Positions 43,480 through 54,660 of a DNA stretch of 64,000 nucleotides are shown here, one piece after another; within the stretch, counting starts at the first letter, position 1; each line of letters begins with the position of its first letter. Source of the stretch: Tanypteryx hageni (taxonomy: Eukaryota > Arthropoda > Insecta > Odonata > Petaluridae); the NCBI GenBank assembly GCA_028673005.1, contig CM054113.1, forward strand, positions 172,096,837-172,160,836, written 5' to 3'. The position numbers were made by a program, and so were the translations under genes. Under the pieces are notes generated by a model, which made no database searches, had not been told where the DNA came from, and saw only the letters and a list, made by a program, of their open reading frames with translations.

Positions 43480-44566
43480 GAAAAACTTCGTGACAAAAAA
43501 GATTGTTTAATTGAAATTGAGCCAATACAAATACAAAATGTTGTGCTTACCGAAAATGATTTTGGTAGCTTCACTAAATAAAGGAAACAATATTAGTAGT
43601 CTGAACCAAAATACCATTCGCCAGGAGACCAAACGTTGGTATTATGTAATTGAGAGAATTATTTATATAATTCAGCATTTAGGGAAACAGAAGAAAAGCT
43701 AACAAATTATACGAAGCGAGAATTGGTATTATTTTTAATTGGCAAAAATGATAGGGATATTAGAGAGGAGCATATTTGTCGTATTCAATCTAACAGTAGC
43801 AGTTTTCTGCATTACTTTGGAGAGAAAGCTCAAAATGAAATAATTGCCTTTCTTGCAAACAAAATTAATTTTAAAAATTTAGATATGCTTAAAGCTTCTA
43901 AATATTATCCAGTTGCATTGTATTACGCTCCACTCCTGATATAAGTAATCAAGAACAAATAAGTATAACAGTCAGTTTCATGTTTTGAAATCCTGATGAA
44001 AGAAAGGTCGAAATACGTGAATATTTTTCCTATGTTTGCCCAATTTCTAGTACGACCGTCGATGGTTTAATCGCATTTTCTAAAAGGCAATAATGTAAAC
44101 ATTCACGATATGCGCGGTCAAGGCTATGAAAATGTATCAAATATGAAAAGTAAACCCAATGGATTGTAAAGGAAAATTTTATATATTAACCCCAGAGCCA
44201 TAGCTTAAATTTAGTTTTGAACGATGCCGCAGAAATATCGTACGAAACGGTGATTTTTTAAATACAGTTCAGGAGTTATATGTATAGTCTTCGTCTTCCA
44301 CCCAGTGTTGGCAAATATTTAAAAATCATATCACAAACATTACACCCCTTTCTGATACTAGATGGGAAAATAGAATTGAAGCTACTAAGCCTTTACGTTT
44401 TTAGCAGAAATTTATAACGCTTCATTTGCGTTGCCAATTGACACAAATAGGGATATGAATACCACATATCAGGCTCAACCATTAGCTACTAAATATAAAA
44501 TATTTGCTACTTCTACTAATATTAAATCATTTAAATTTATATGCTTTATTTATATATTTTGTATAA
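43480..44566 (+). pseudogene. hAT transposase relic (ZMYM-like), copy B
   Basis: Plus-strand fragments in family order: RQETKRWYYVIERIIYIIQH (43630), LHYFGEKAQNEIIAFLANKI then NFKNLDMLKASKYYPVALYY (43800-43930), REYFSYV...TTVDGLIAF (44018), RGQGYENVSNMKSKPNG (44113), NPRAIA and TPFSDTRWENRIEATKPLR (44345). The last block includes the conserved DTRWESR motif. Many frameshifts. The element is cut at 44568 by a mariner-like insertion, and the hAT C-terminus is not recognisable beyond it. Confidence 0.75.
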
Positions 44567-44790
44567 TACCGGGTGTTTCACGACCGGTCTGCCATACTTC
44601 GGAAGGTGATTCGGGTGGTAAGTTCGAGTAAAAAAAGTTAATACAACATTGGTCCTATTTCCAACCGCTGAGTAGCTAGAGACATGTTAAGATTTGAAAC
44701 GCTATAATGGCAGCACTGGTGACGGTTTGAGTTGCTAATGCAACTCACCACTGATACTCAGTTGTTTCCTGTCTCACTTGCTTCTGATCC

Positions 44791-45834
44791 GTGCTCAGAG
44801 TTACATGTGGAATATGTTGCGATAAGTACATTTATGGATTCTGTGATGGTAACAGCAGGACGGCAGTTGAAGAATATCGTAGACGTTTTCCAAACCGCCG
44901 AATCCCGAACAGGCAAGTATTTAGTGATGCACACCAAAGAATAAGGGAAACAGGGACAGTTGTTCCACGTAACCTTGAACGTGGAGCACGACGGCCAGTT
45001 GCCGTGGAAGAGCGCATACTGGATCTTGTACAATGACCCAACGACCAGTGTTTGAAGTATTTCTAATCGATTTGGTGAATCCACATCGCGGGTATGGCAA
45101 ACCATGCATGATGAAGGTTTGCATCCTTATCATTTGCAACGTGTGCAGGCTCTTCAACTAGGTGAGTATCGTGTTCGTTTTTGCTAGTGAATGCTGTTGC
45201 GTCGCCGTAGTCTTAACCGCATAATGTTCAGTGATGAAGTACAATTTAATCGGGATGGAATTAAGAACACACGAAATTCCCACTTGTGGTTCACCGTTAA
45301 TCCTCACGGAACCGTTGAAAGCAACCTCCAATATCGATTCTAAGTTAATGTTTGGTGTGATCTGGTAAGAGATTTGTTGATTGGACCATTCTTTTTGTAA
45401 CAACGCATAAATGCTGCTAATTACCTGAACTTCCTGAGGAACGAATTGCCGCTTTTAATGGAGGACGTGCCTCTGGAGACAAGGCGCAGGATGTTCTATC
45501 AGCAGGATGGGGCACCTCCACATTTTGGTCGTCAGGTTACGGATTACTTGAATAAGCATTACGGGAATCAGTGCATTGGTCGTGGTGGTTCGAACCTTGG
45601 CCACCGAGATCTCCGGACCTAACCCCGTTTGAATTATTTTTGAGGGGCCTTATGAAAGAGATGGTCTACAAGACCAAAGTACAGACGAGAGAGGAACTCT
45701 TGCGTCGCATTATGGATGCTACTGCGTATGTACGAAACCATCTTGAAATGATCCAACGGGCAGTAAACTCTTGTTTGGAACGAGCAAGACTGTGCATTGA
45801 AAACTGTGGCAGACATTTTGAACAGTTTAAATAA
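44791..45834 (+). pseudogene. Mariner-like transposase relic (DUF4817 plus DDE domain)
   Basis: N-terminal helix-turn-helix piece at 44830-45034: YGFCDGNSRTAVEEYRRRFP, NRRIPNRQVFSDAHQRIRET (DUF4817-type). The middle is broken by many stops. The C-terminal DDE part is recognisable in two frames: RNELPLLMEDVPLETRRRMF, YQQDGAPPHFGRQVTDYLNK (second catalytic Asp), IGRGG, then PPRSPDLTPFELFLRGLMKE (third acidic region) and a full C-terminus to a TAA at 45832. The N-terminal Asp region could not be followed. Not functional. Confidence 0.85.
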
Positions 45835-45973
45835 GGTGTGTATCGAAACGTACCAATAAATACTTTTGATTAATACTCATGTATTTTCTCCTGCACGCAC
45901 CTACAATCATCTGTAGCTCCTTCATGGCTGGAAAAATGACCAATGTTGTATTAACTTTTCTTACTCGAACTTA

Positions 45974-46141
45974 ATAAATAAAAGAGAAGACTACGGCGAG
46001 TAAAACTGTAGATTGAAGATTTGACTCCGACTGACAGCACCTACTGATGATGAGAGCTTGGCTCTCGGAGTACGTATTTACCGCTCTGTTCTTCACGCTA
46101 AATTCCTTTTTGTTTACGGCCGGACTCGAATCTTCAATCCA
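45974..46141. mobile_element. 168-bp insertion inside the mariner right terminal repeat
   Basis: TACTCGAACTTA occurs at 45962-45973 and again at 46142-46153, bracketing the insert exactly where the terminal repeat would otherwise run on. The insert has imperfect inverted repeats GATTGAAGATTTGACTCCG and CGGACTCGAATCTTCAATC near its ends. Its class is unknown; a 12-bp duplication does not fit hAT or mariner. Confidence 0.6.
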
Positions 46142-46325
46142 TACTCGAACTTACTTCCCGAAACACCTCCCGAAGTATGGCAGACCGGTCGTGAAACACC
46201 CTGTATATTATCAAAGTAAACTTTTACAGGATGGTACTATAAATATTTCAAATTGCATCAATGGATTAACAGAATTGGATCTATATTTAAAAATGTGTCG
46301 TTCGAACGATGAATTCAATTATGTA

Positions 46326-46380
46326 CAGTGCAACCTCTATAATCCGAAGTAATTAATGCAAGGGCGTGTTCGGATTACTG
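46326..46380 (+). repeat. Single Tigger/pogo-like terminus
   Basis: TA then CAGTGCAACCTCTATAATCC and GGGCGTGTTCGGATTACTGG: a standard Tigger-type end (CAGT-AACCTC-ATAATCCGAA). The remainder is replaced by the LINE relic that starts immediately after. Confidence 0.55.
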
Positions 46381-46383
46381 GAT

Positions 46384-48300
46384 TCACGTAAAATAACGAG
46401 GAAAAAATCTATTATGTATTAAATTTCTGCAAATAAAACACCAATTAATGTACTTGCAGTTCATTAAAATGACTGTGAGAGATCCGCGTTGATGGACGGG
46501 AAAATTGTACTCCACACTGGGCCGCGGCAGTAGGAATGAGCGATATCGTGCCGATATCTCTCTTATTTTACGAGGATGGTCCATTCTACCGATATAGGTT
46601 GGAGTTTTTATTATTTCTTCGACGTCGCTGGAGAAAGTACTCGTTCTAAATCTTTCAAGAAGTTTTAACCTAGCACGTGATCGGCGCTCAGCTAGTGATT
46701 CCCATCCTAAGCCCTGTATCAAGCCTGTAACGCTTTTATTTCTATCATAACAATTTTTGACGAATCTAGCAGCTTTTCGCTGCACTTTCTCTAACTCGGC
46801 GATTAATCCTTTCTCGTACGGATCCCATATGCTCGACGCATACTCTAGCAGCTGTCTAACTAAAGAAAAGTAACATGTCTCTTTGACTTTTTCTTCGCTT
46901 TTACCTACTATCCGTTTGATGATCCTAGTTTCTGCTTAGCTTTCCCGGATATATTTCGTATGTGTGTCCCACGAGAGGTTACTTGTTAAAATGACACCTA
47001 AGTATTTGACGGATTCGGCTAATTTTAGATGTACGCCTTCTATACTGTAATTCATCGCCTCAATTTCTTTGTTTCTCCAGAATCTCATGATGGAACACTT
47101 ACCTAAGTTCAGCTGTAATTGCCACTCTTTACACCACTCGAGAATTGCGTGTAGGTCGTTAGAAAGTAATGCTTGATCAGCAGGACTGTTAATCTCTCTG
47201 TAAACTACCGTATCATCCGCGAATAACTTGATTTTACTTGTAATAACATTATCTAAGTCATTTATGTATATAAGGAATAATAAGGGACCGATGACACTTC
47301 CCTGTGGAACGCCGGAGGACACGCTGACCGAATCTGATTTAAATCCATCAAAGACAACCATTTGTTCCCGACCATTGAGAAAGTCCCTGATCCACTCGAT
47401 TATCTTTCGATTTATTCCACAGGCTTGTAATTTTTTCAATAACTTAATATGAGGGAATTTATCGAATGCCTTCTTGAAGTCAAGAAAAACCGCGTCTAGC
47501 TGGGTCTTTCGATCACCGGATTGTAGTATATCATGTGCAAACAGAGCGAGCTGAGTTTCACAAGATCTTGCCTTCCTAAAACCGTGCTGATATTTACTGA
47601 GCAAGTCCTGGCTATCTAAGAAGTCCATCACAGAACTAACGATGATGTGCTCTAGAATCTTGCAAAATATTGAGGTTAGCGAAATCGGCATGTAGTTTTC
47701 TCGGTCGTCTTTTTTTTCCGCCTTTATGTAGCGGAGTTATAAACGCTAATTTCCATTCCTTAGGTATAACGCCATGACTAAGTGACTTACTGAAAACTGT
47801 TTCGAGATAAGGTGCTATTTCTAACGCTAATTCCTTTAATACTCTAACTGGTATCTCTTCCGGTCCCGGGGATTTATTTGCATTGATGATTTTGAGCTGT
47901 TCTGCTATACCTTTCGCTGATATAAGTATATCGTTCATCTTCTCTTCGCTTGGTTCAGGTGGATCGTCCTTCCTTTTCTCCACTTCGGTCGTAAATACGC
48001 TTTGAAAAAATGAGTTTAACAAGTTTCCTTTATCAATGCTATCGTAAACTACCTCTCCTTTGTCGTTTCTTAATGGTGCTACGGTTGGGCGTCGATCTTG
48101 AACTTCTCTAACATAAGACCAAAAGATTTTGGGATTTTCGTTTAGATGTTCACAGAGAATCTTTTTCTTCAAGTTCATTAATGCCTTGCGCATAATCTTT
48201 TTAGTCCAAGTCCGACAATCTTTGTGATGAGATCGATATAATTCCGAGTTATTTAAGAGCAGAAATGACAATTTGTGATGTTCGTTTCCCAACATTGCGA
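46384..48300 (-). pseudogene. CR1/L2-like LINE reverse transcriptase relic, copy 2
   Basis: Three minus-strand frames in order. 48295-47700: KDCRTWTKKIMRKALMNLKK, WSYVREVQDRRPTVAPLRND, SPGPEEIPVRVLKELALEIA, WKLAFITPLHKGGKK. 47691-46936: PISLTSIFCKILEHIIVSSV, QHGFRKARSC, DFKKAFDKFPH, GVPQGSVIGPLLFLIYINDL and the catalytic FADDTVVYR, SVKYLGVILTSNLSWDTH. 46830-46384: WDPYEKGL, QRKAARFVKNCYDRNKS. The first break is in an eight-T run at 47710-47717; the second is near 46930. Related to but distinct from the LINE at 32009. Confidence 0.88.
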
Positions 48301-49690
48301 TTTCTCTTCCTATTACAGTTCATACTCCTGGGGAACGATCCTTTTCGAAATAAAAAATAATAAAAAATCACTTGCGGTCTTCTATGGGACAAAATTGATT
48401 ATCATGCTTATGTCTAATATCGGTAGAACACGAATTATGTGATGAATTTGACATGCATGGCATTATTAAACGCTTTGCCATCATTAAAGCTCGCAAGACA
48501 ATTTTTGTATATTTTTTGTAAAAATATATTTTTAAATCTTGGATCGTATCTGCATTTTAGAAAATAGTTATTTCGTTTTAAGTACAAACCTTATACCAAG
48601 GGCATGTTCAACTATAATAGGATCAAATTCTTTTTAATACGTTAAATCATGGAATAATTTATATATAATTTTTCATCTGCTTTCACATGTAATCAGCTGA
48701 TAAATGGTCAAATAATTAATGATGAACTTAAATATCGGTGAAACCAGTTAATATTTAGCGGAAAATTAACCCATTTCAGTCACTGTATAAGGAAATACAT
48801 AGATTCCTTGACTTTTGAAAAAAAGAAATGAACTTAAACAAGTGGGCCACATACAGAGGTGAACGCCGTTGGTTTGTTTCAATGTGTATTGGAAAATTTA
48901 ACATTTGAGAGTTGCAATAAGGTACCATGTTACAGAAATAAAGTTGAGCAGATAACTTCAATATTTCAGTAAAATTATCTAGTTTTACTTTTTGTTTTTG
49001 TTTGTAACATTAATATGTTTGAGTGTGGTTGTGTATAAATCTGGTTCCGATTTCGATCAATTTTCAGGATTTACTTACAATTAGTATACTCGAGTTAAAT
49101 ACATGTTGGTCACGTCCTTCCCTTTCTCCATTTGATCAGTGAATCTCCGTTTTTAAGAGCTTTCAAACATGCCGCTAACGCGATTACCAATCCGAGATTC
49201 TAGTCACGTCAAAAACAAACAGGGCGAGTCAAATTAACATAATATTTTATGAATTATTGCATGAAATCGTCTTCTTTTTTCGATAATTGATCTTCGAAAT
49301 GCTGTTAAGAGGAGATAATAAATCTGAGCAATTCGCTCGTTTGGCAATGTAGATAGGCAACTGAAAGCTAACAGTAAGCGATCGTAGCAAAATAAAACTG
49401 TAATTTGGTTAAATAAAGCTGTAAACAATCGATTCATTTGAATGAAATTGGAGGCTGTCCGTAACATCTATCTTCGTTAACATTTATGTAGGGGACAGTG
49501 GCGACGTGTTTTTTAGAGGATTGGTTGTAGTAGTCTCTCTGGTTCGATAGCGATAGCGGATTTACCTCAAGGCAGGGGTTGAAAGTGCCTCAGGACGCAA
49601 AACATTGGGGAACGCATATTTTTTATTTTATGTAATATTCTCTATTAATTATTTGCATATAGTAAAAAAAACGTGATTAAAACTGTTAAT
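48300..49690. other. No gene recognised
   Basis: AT-rich sequence with ORFs below 80 codons and no family signal on either strand. Confidence 0.4.
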
Positions 49691-49739
49691 GCGATACCTA
49701 TATAAGAGAAATTTCAGAATAAAAATTATAAATTTGTAT

Positions 49740-50240
49740 AAAAATAGGTGTTTTATTTTAACTAAACAAGAAGGAAAATTACACTCTATAAATGGAATAT
49801 ATAGATTACAAAGACGTTCTATATGGGAAATGCATATGAAATGGCATCGAAACATTGCGTGGTTCTTGAATTTTTATCTCCGAAAATAGAAGTCGTATCC
49901 ATGTGGTCTCGCAGATTTTTGAGGCAAATGTTGTCCTCTATCGGAAATTTTTTTAATCGATACCTTACAGACCACATGAGAGCTAGGGAGTAACAATACG
50001 GTATTGAATTGTTACTTGACGGATGCCATTTAACGAGATACGAATATAAGTTTAAGTGCGTATATAAAGTGGAAGTTCTAATTGACAGATGTGCATAGTT
50101 CAAAATCATAATAAGGCGATAAATTTAAATGAGAATTATTCACACTGCCAAGCGGTCAGGAGACGAAAGTCACGACAGACGGACGGACGAGACAGCCATA
50201 AGGCGTTCCGCTACTACCGCTTCGCTGGTAAAGAACATCT
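49740..50240 (+). repeat. Dispersed repeat B, copy 2
   Basis: Same block order as 23790-24545: TACACTCTATAAATGGA, GTTGTCCTCTATCGGAAATT, GCCATTTAACGAGATACGAA, GTGGAAGTTCTAATTGACAG, then CATAAGGCGTTCCGCTACTA and CCGCTTCGCTGGT. It lacks the internal duplication present in copy 1. Confidence 0.6.
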
Positions 50241-50399
50241 AAAAAGGAGGAAAGGGGAGGGTGTAAATCTCTAAATGGCTAAGGGCGCAAGATTTGTAAA
50301 CCCGCTACTGCCTTGGTTCATTCACGGGGGGCGCCGCAGAAATATCTTGCACACAGGCGCCAAACACCCTTGGCGCGACCCTGATTCTTTGTCAAGAGC

Positions 50400-50780
50400 G
50401 GAAATAAGAACAGTACCGGCGTTTAAAGCAGCATTCCACCATGCCTAGCTCCAGTTCGCCAATCAAGGGAAGTGACGTCCACAGATGGTATTGCATTCGA
50501 ACGCGAGTGCGCACCTGAGCCGATACGATTAGGAAGGGAAATGTTTTCACAGCTGAGAGAGACACATATGTCACGCAAATATACTTGTTTCCAAGGCTGT
50601 CGACACCTCACGGCATAGGCTGTTTCCACATCGTCATCGTCCATCTCGATGGACCGCCGGCGGTTCGCCGCTCAAAAAAATCGCGCCGGGGTCAACGCTT
50701 CGAGAGCGTCTTTCTCCTCCCGCTCCTCTCTGTATCTCCAATGCGGTCGATTCACTCTGCTAAAGTGCAACCGAGGAAAA
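50400..50780. promoter_or_regulatory. CpG-richer island-like stretch, function unknown
   Basis: Unlike its surroundings this stretch holds CGCCGGCGGTTCGCCGC, ATCGCGCCGGGGTC and CTTCGAGAGCG. A minus-strand ATG at 50644 opens MDDDDVETAYAVR before a GTGTCG that could be a weak donor. No downstream exon was recognised, so a promoter or first exon is only a possibility. Confidence 0.2.
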
Positions 50781-50899
50781 ACTGTTTTATGTTTTCGTCG
50801 AGGAAAAGATGGAGGAGACACGTCATAAGCACCCTAAATTGCAGACATTTTTTTGTTTTTGACCCAAAAATTTTATGCGCATATTTAATACGAGAAAAA

Positions 50900-52790
50900 T
50901 AAACTTGTAAACTGATGACGTATAGTGAGAACGATTGTTATTTTTTCAAGAAAATTTGCAAATCGCTGATACCGACGCCACTCAAGAATTTATCCGCGGA
51001 CATAACGCTTTAAGAAGCTTTCCTTTGGATCTTTGCTACAGCGGACGCTCTTTCTTTAGCAACTCTCCATTGATATCCATATAAGAAGGTTATCTGAGAC
51101 ATAGAGCAGCGAAGATTTGAAAAATTCTCTTCCTCCGTCATCGCACTTATCAGATCGTGTTCAGCATCATGGTCGGGGTTGCTCTTTTCTTTGATTCGAA
51201 TCGTAAACATTAACTAAAGATTTTCGAAACGGTTTTGAATAAACAAACTCAAGGGCGACGATAAAACTAGAACGTCCTCGGAGAGAATGGAATGATTGTT
51301 CATAGTTCAGTTTATAAATTGCATTCGTATGAATGAATAAGTTAATATCCATTTTTATAAGATTTCATTTTTCTTTTGGTGAATCAATCTGCCGTGGTTA
51401 AAGAAAGAAGAAACAAATAAGGTTTTTAATATTACCATTTCAGAAGATATTTAGACATGAACAATTTCACAGCACATTTCACCAAGAAAGCAGTCTTCTG
51501 TAGCGTTGCCAATCTGGCGAATATGTAGCTAGATCTAGCTACTTTACATTCACATTAGCTCCTTAAAAAAAAGCCCTAGCGAATCGATAAAAAAATCTAG
51601 CTATTTCTAGCGACTACCCAAAAAATATTGTTTAAGTTGGAAATATGTAATCCCAGATAAGTTTTTGTTAGATTTAACGGTCAAATACTCTTTTTCCGCA
51701 TCTATTCCTTATAGCCAACCCTAAGAAAGTGTCCCTACGTAATATTTTGTACACAATCAACTTGGAAATGGATACATGAATAACGTCTGTTTTTCGTATT
51801 CGTATCATATAATGATGTGGAAACAACAATTGGAAATCTACATTTTGCTCTTACCCATTATATGCATCGTATGCATTATATGCATTGTAATTATTTATTC
51901 GAAAAAAGTCTGCGATAGCAGATATTTACGACATTGTTTTACGAGTTAAAAATTGGAGTATGTCCTGCTAGATACCTTCCATGCAATTCTTGTGGGGGAT
52001 AAATGGAGTAGTGTTGGGAAAAATAAAGTCTTTTTTATTACCCGTAGAAATGGTTCAGACGAAAGTTCCATCTTCTTCTTAGTGTATAAAAGACAATAAT
52101 AGCTTAAAATAGTGTAGTTATATGCTGTGCACGCAAAAACAATACTCTTATTATATGGAGAAACCTTTTGGCTAGTTTTCTTACGCAGCCATGAATATCA
52201 TTAGTAATTATATATTCTAGCTACCAAGAAGATGAAATCAGCCCCCAAATGCTAAAATGTGGCAACTTTTCAGTGGCAATTCGCCGAACTTTGACCTTAA
52301 TAAGCAATAATGCCCATCGTTGATTTTATTATGTATTTATTAGAATAAGCGACCCGTAAATTCTCGCTGAATGCAAGTAATTTTTAATGAATTTTGCAAA
52401 TGATTCACTCAAACATTTTACGGCATGGGTTGATGCGGATTCCGCGCGTGCGACTGAACCCGGCTCCGCGCTCGAAAAGCCCCGCTCCTTGAACGCAAGG
52501 TGTCCGTGATGACATCTAGTTATAAGTAATGAATATTTGTGTTTGTGCAGGTCTCTTTGCTTTGTCTCGAAGATGGGCCATATTCTCATATCTCCACTCA
52601 ATTCACTAATCAACGCTGTGGCCAACTGCGTGCACTATTCAGAACAAATATCGGCGTGTCACCTGATCCAAATAAAGGCTTGTCGTCTCTTTAGTAGGAT
52701 AGCCTATGCTCTATGTCTGGTATCCGTTATATTGTAGCCTGTAGCGCACAGCACAGATATGAGATTTCTACATCATTTACATCAGCGTCG
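50900..52790. other. No gene recognised
   Basis: At 51500-51610 a block rich in CTAGCTA and AGATCTAGCTAC, beginning GCGTTGCCAATCTGGCGAAT, may be a hAT-type end. A GC-richer patch at 52430-52500 has no recognised content. Confidence 0.35.
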
Positions 52791-53633
52791 GCGTATTGGA
52801 TTGCTTTGATGTATTGTATATTCTTACGCTCCTTACGCATGAGGTTGGAAATACGGCATTTGATAATAAAATTAAAAGTGACATAGTTTCAGTCGAACAA
52901 CAACTGACCACATTTGAATTCATTATGAGCCTAACTATTTGGTACGATTTGTTGTCGAAAGTAAATTTCGTCACGAAATATTACCGAATCCTAACATGCA
53001 CATAGATTTGGTCATAGTTCCACTGAAAGAGGTTTTATTATATATTGAAGAAAAAAGGTATTCCGGGTTTACAAATTCTTTGGCCAAAGCAAAAGAAATT
53101 TTTAGAATTAAATATTTTTAAAAATAGTTGATACGACTATTAGGTATGCCTTTTAAGCGAAGGTTCGAAATGTATGAGAAACAATATGAAATATTTGGTT
53201 TTTTATACAATATGAAAAAATTGACGATAATAGATGAAACTGGTATTTTAAAAAGCTGCAAAGATCCGGCATTAGAAGGAGATCTAGAGAGCATCGATTT
53301 GTTTGAAGAAGTAAAAATATTTTAGAAACATTATGCCAGACAAATGCACAAGCTTAAGCACTGAAATATATTCTCAATAACAACATATCTGAAATATATC
53401 CGAACCTGATTATAGCTCTAAAGATATTGTTGACAAAACCTGTTACAGTGGCTTCGGCGGAGCGATAGTTCTCGAAACTAAAAATTATAAAGAACTAACA
53501 CTGAGAGACAATTAGACAGGAGCGCTTTCCTTCATTGTCAGTATTGGCAATTGAAAATGAAATTGCTAAAAATTTAAATTACAGCGAAATAATTTGTGAA
53601 TTTGCTTCCAAAAGAGACAGACAAATTCTTTAA
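52790..53633 (+). pseudogene. hAT transposase relic (ZMYM-like), copy C, with C-terminal dimerisation domain
   Basis: Successive frames give THEVGNTAFDNKIKSDIVSV, TTFEFIMSLTIWYDLLSKVN, PNPNMHIDLVIVPLKEVLLY, IEEKRYSGFTNSLAKAKEI, a degenerate stretch, then IYPNLIIALKILLTKPVTVA and SAER-stop-FSKLKIIKN, and finally RQERFPSLSVLAIENEIAKN, LNYSEIICEFASKRDRQIL before TAA at 53631-53633. SAER(S)FSKL is the signature of the hATC dimerisation region. In one place TAG stands where Ser is expected. The N-terminal half is missing. Confidence 0.85.
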
Positions 53634-53723
53634 AACATATCTTATTAAACTGAATTTTTTGTTTGCAATATTTGTGATTTTACTATAGTATTACTACTGC
53701 ATTATTTTGACTATAAAATTTAA

Positions 53724-54660
53724 CACTAGAACGCTCGGACGAGTCAATTTGACCCGAAGGAGAATTTTAATGCATTTTCCTACTGTAATATAATCTTGAA
53801 CCCAATTTCCTTTCGTGACTTTTAATCATTTTAGAAGGTATTTACCCAAAAGAGATTTCAATTTTGTCATGACAGTATGCCATGAATTATAAAGAAATTT
53901 ACCTCGGACGCCCGAACGGGTCATTTTGACCCGAGTGTAGAGCGATACGTATTTTATTCAACATGCTCCCATGTTATCGTAGCTAATGATAAGTATTGAA
54001 TTACTATATCTTTCAGCTGTTCCTTGCGTTCAACCCTGCGTTCGTCAATCTCTCTCCCTCCCTCCCCCTCGAGCTCCTATTAATCACTCGATCGTCTTCT
54101 GTCCCGAAAATGCAAATTGTGTGAGCTGGTTTGAACTTAAAGATAATTTCTTCCACTGGCTTTATCTCAAAAAGTTCTTTGCTCGGTCCCTGGCGGTGTT
54201 TGGACACGCAATAACGTGAAGACAGCCTCGTGTGCATTTGCACAGAATAGTGTCAGAAAAATGACTCGTAGGCGCGATTTATATTCTTATGAGATTCTCG
54301 CGGAACTCGATAACATTCCCGAGGATGTCTGGCGGACATACCTTTTATAAAATTCTTGATTTGGCGGCAATAAATGCTGTCACTGGTAAGAAAGTTTCGT
54401 AGAGAAAATTCATCAGACAGCTTGCAGAGAAGCTAAGAGTGAGGTAGGTACCTACGTGTAAAAGTGACCAAATTATGATAACCAAGGCGAAGGATCTGAT
54501 TTGGAAGAAGTGGTTCCAAAACTACGAAGATCATGGAAAATTGCAGAGAAAATAAAACCTCAACCAAATGCACAGTATGCAAGAAAATGGTTTGTGGGAA
54601 GTGCATGGGCAAAATGCGTTGAACTTGCGTCAGCTGCACTAACGCGATGAAAGAATAATA
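53724..54660 (+). mobile_element. Internally deleted piggyBac-like element, copy B
   Basis: TTAA at 53720-53723 is followed by CACTAGAACGCTCGGACGAG, a piggyBac-type end with TTAA target. TTTGACCCG palindromes (GGGTCATTTTGACCC) occur at 53740 and 53918. A start at 54262 reads MTRRRDLYSYEILAELDNIP; after a deletion only the cysteine-rich C-terminus remains: TKCTVCKKMVCGKCMGKMR near 54552-54612. The right terminal repeat was not found. Confidence 0.65.

Larger units (their letters stand above)
44569..46203 (+). mobile_element. Mariner-like element with 60-bp inverted repeats
   Basis: Ends CCGGGTGTTTCACGACCGGT and, from the right, CAGGGTGTTTCACGACCGGT; similarity continues for about 60 bp with about six differences. 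TA lies just outside both ends (44567-44568, 46204-46205). The length of 1,635 bp includes a 168-bp secondary insertion in the right end, giving about 1.45 kb originally. Confidence 0.9.

Noticed and set aside
52796..53005. Independent small gene
   Set aside because: Adjacent frames continue the same hAT transposase order through to the hATC region, so it is one broken transposase.
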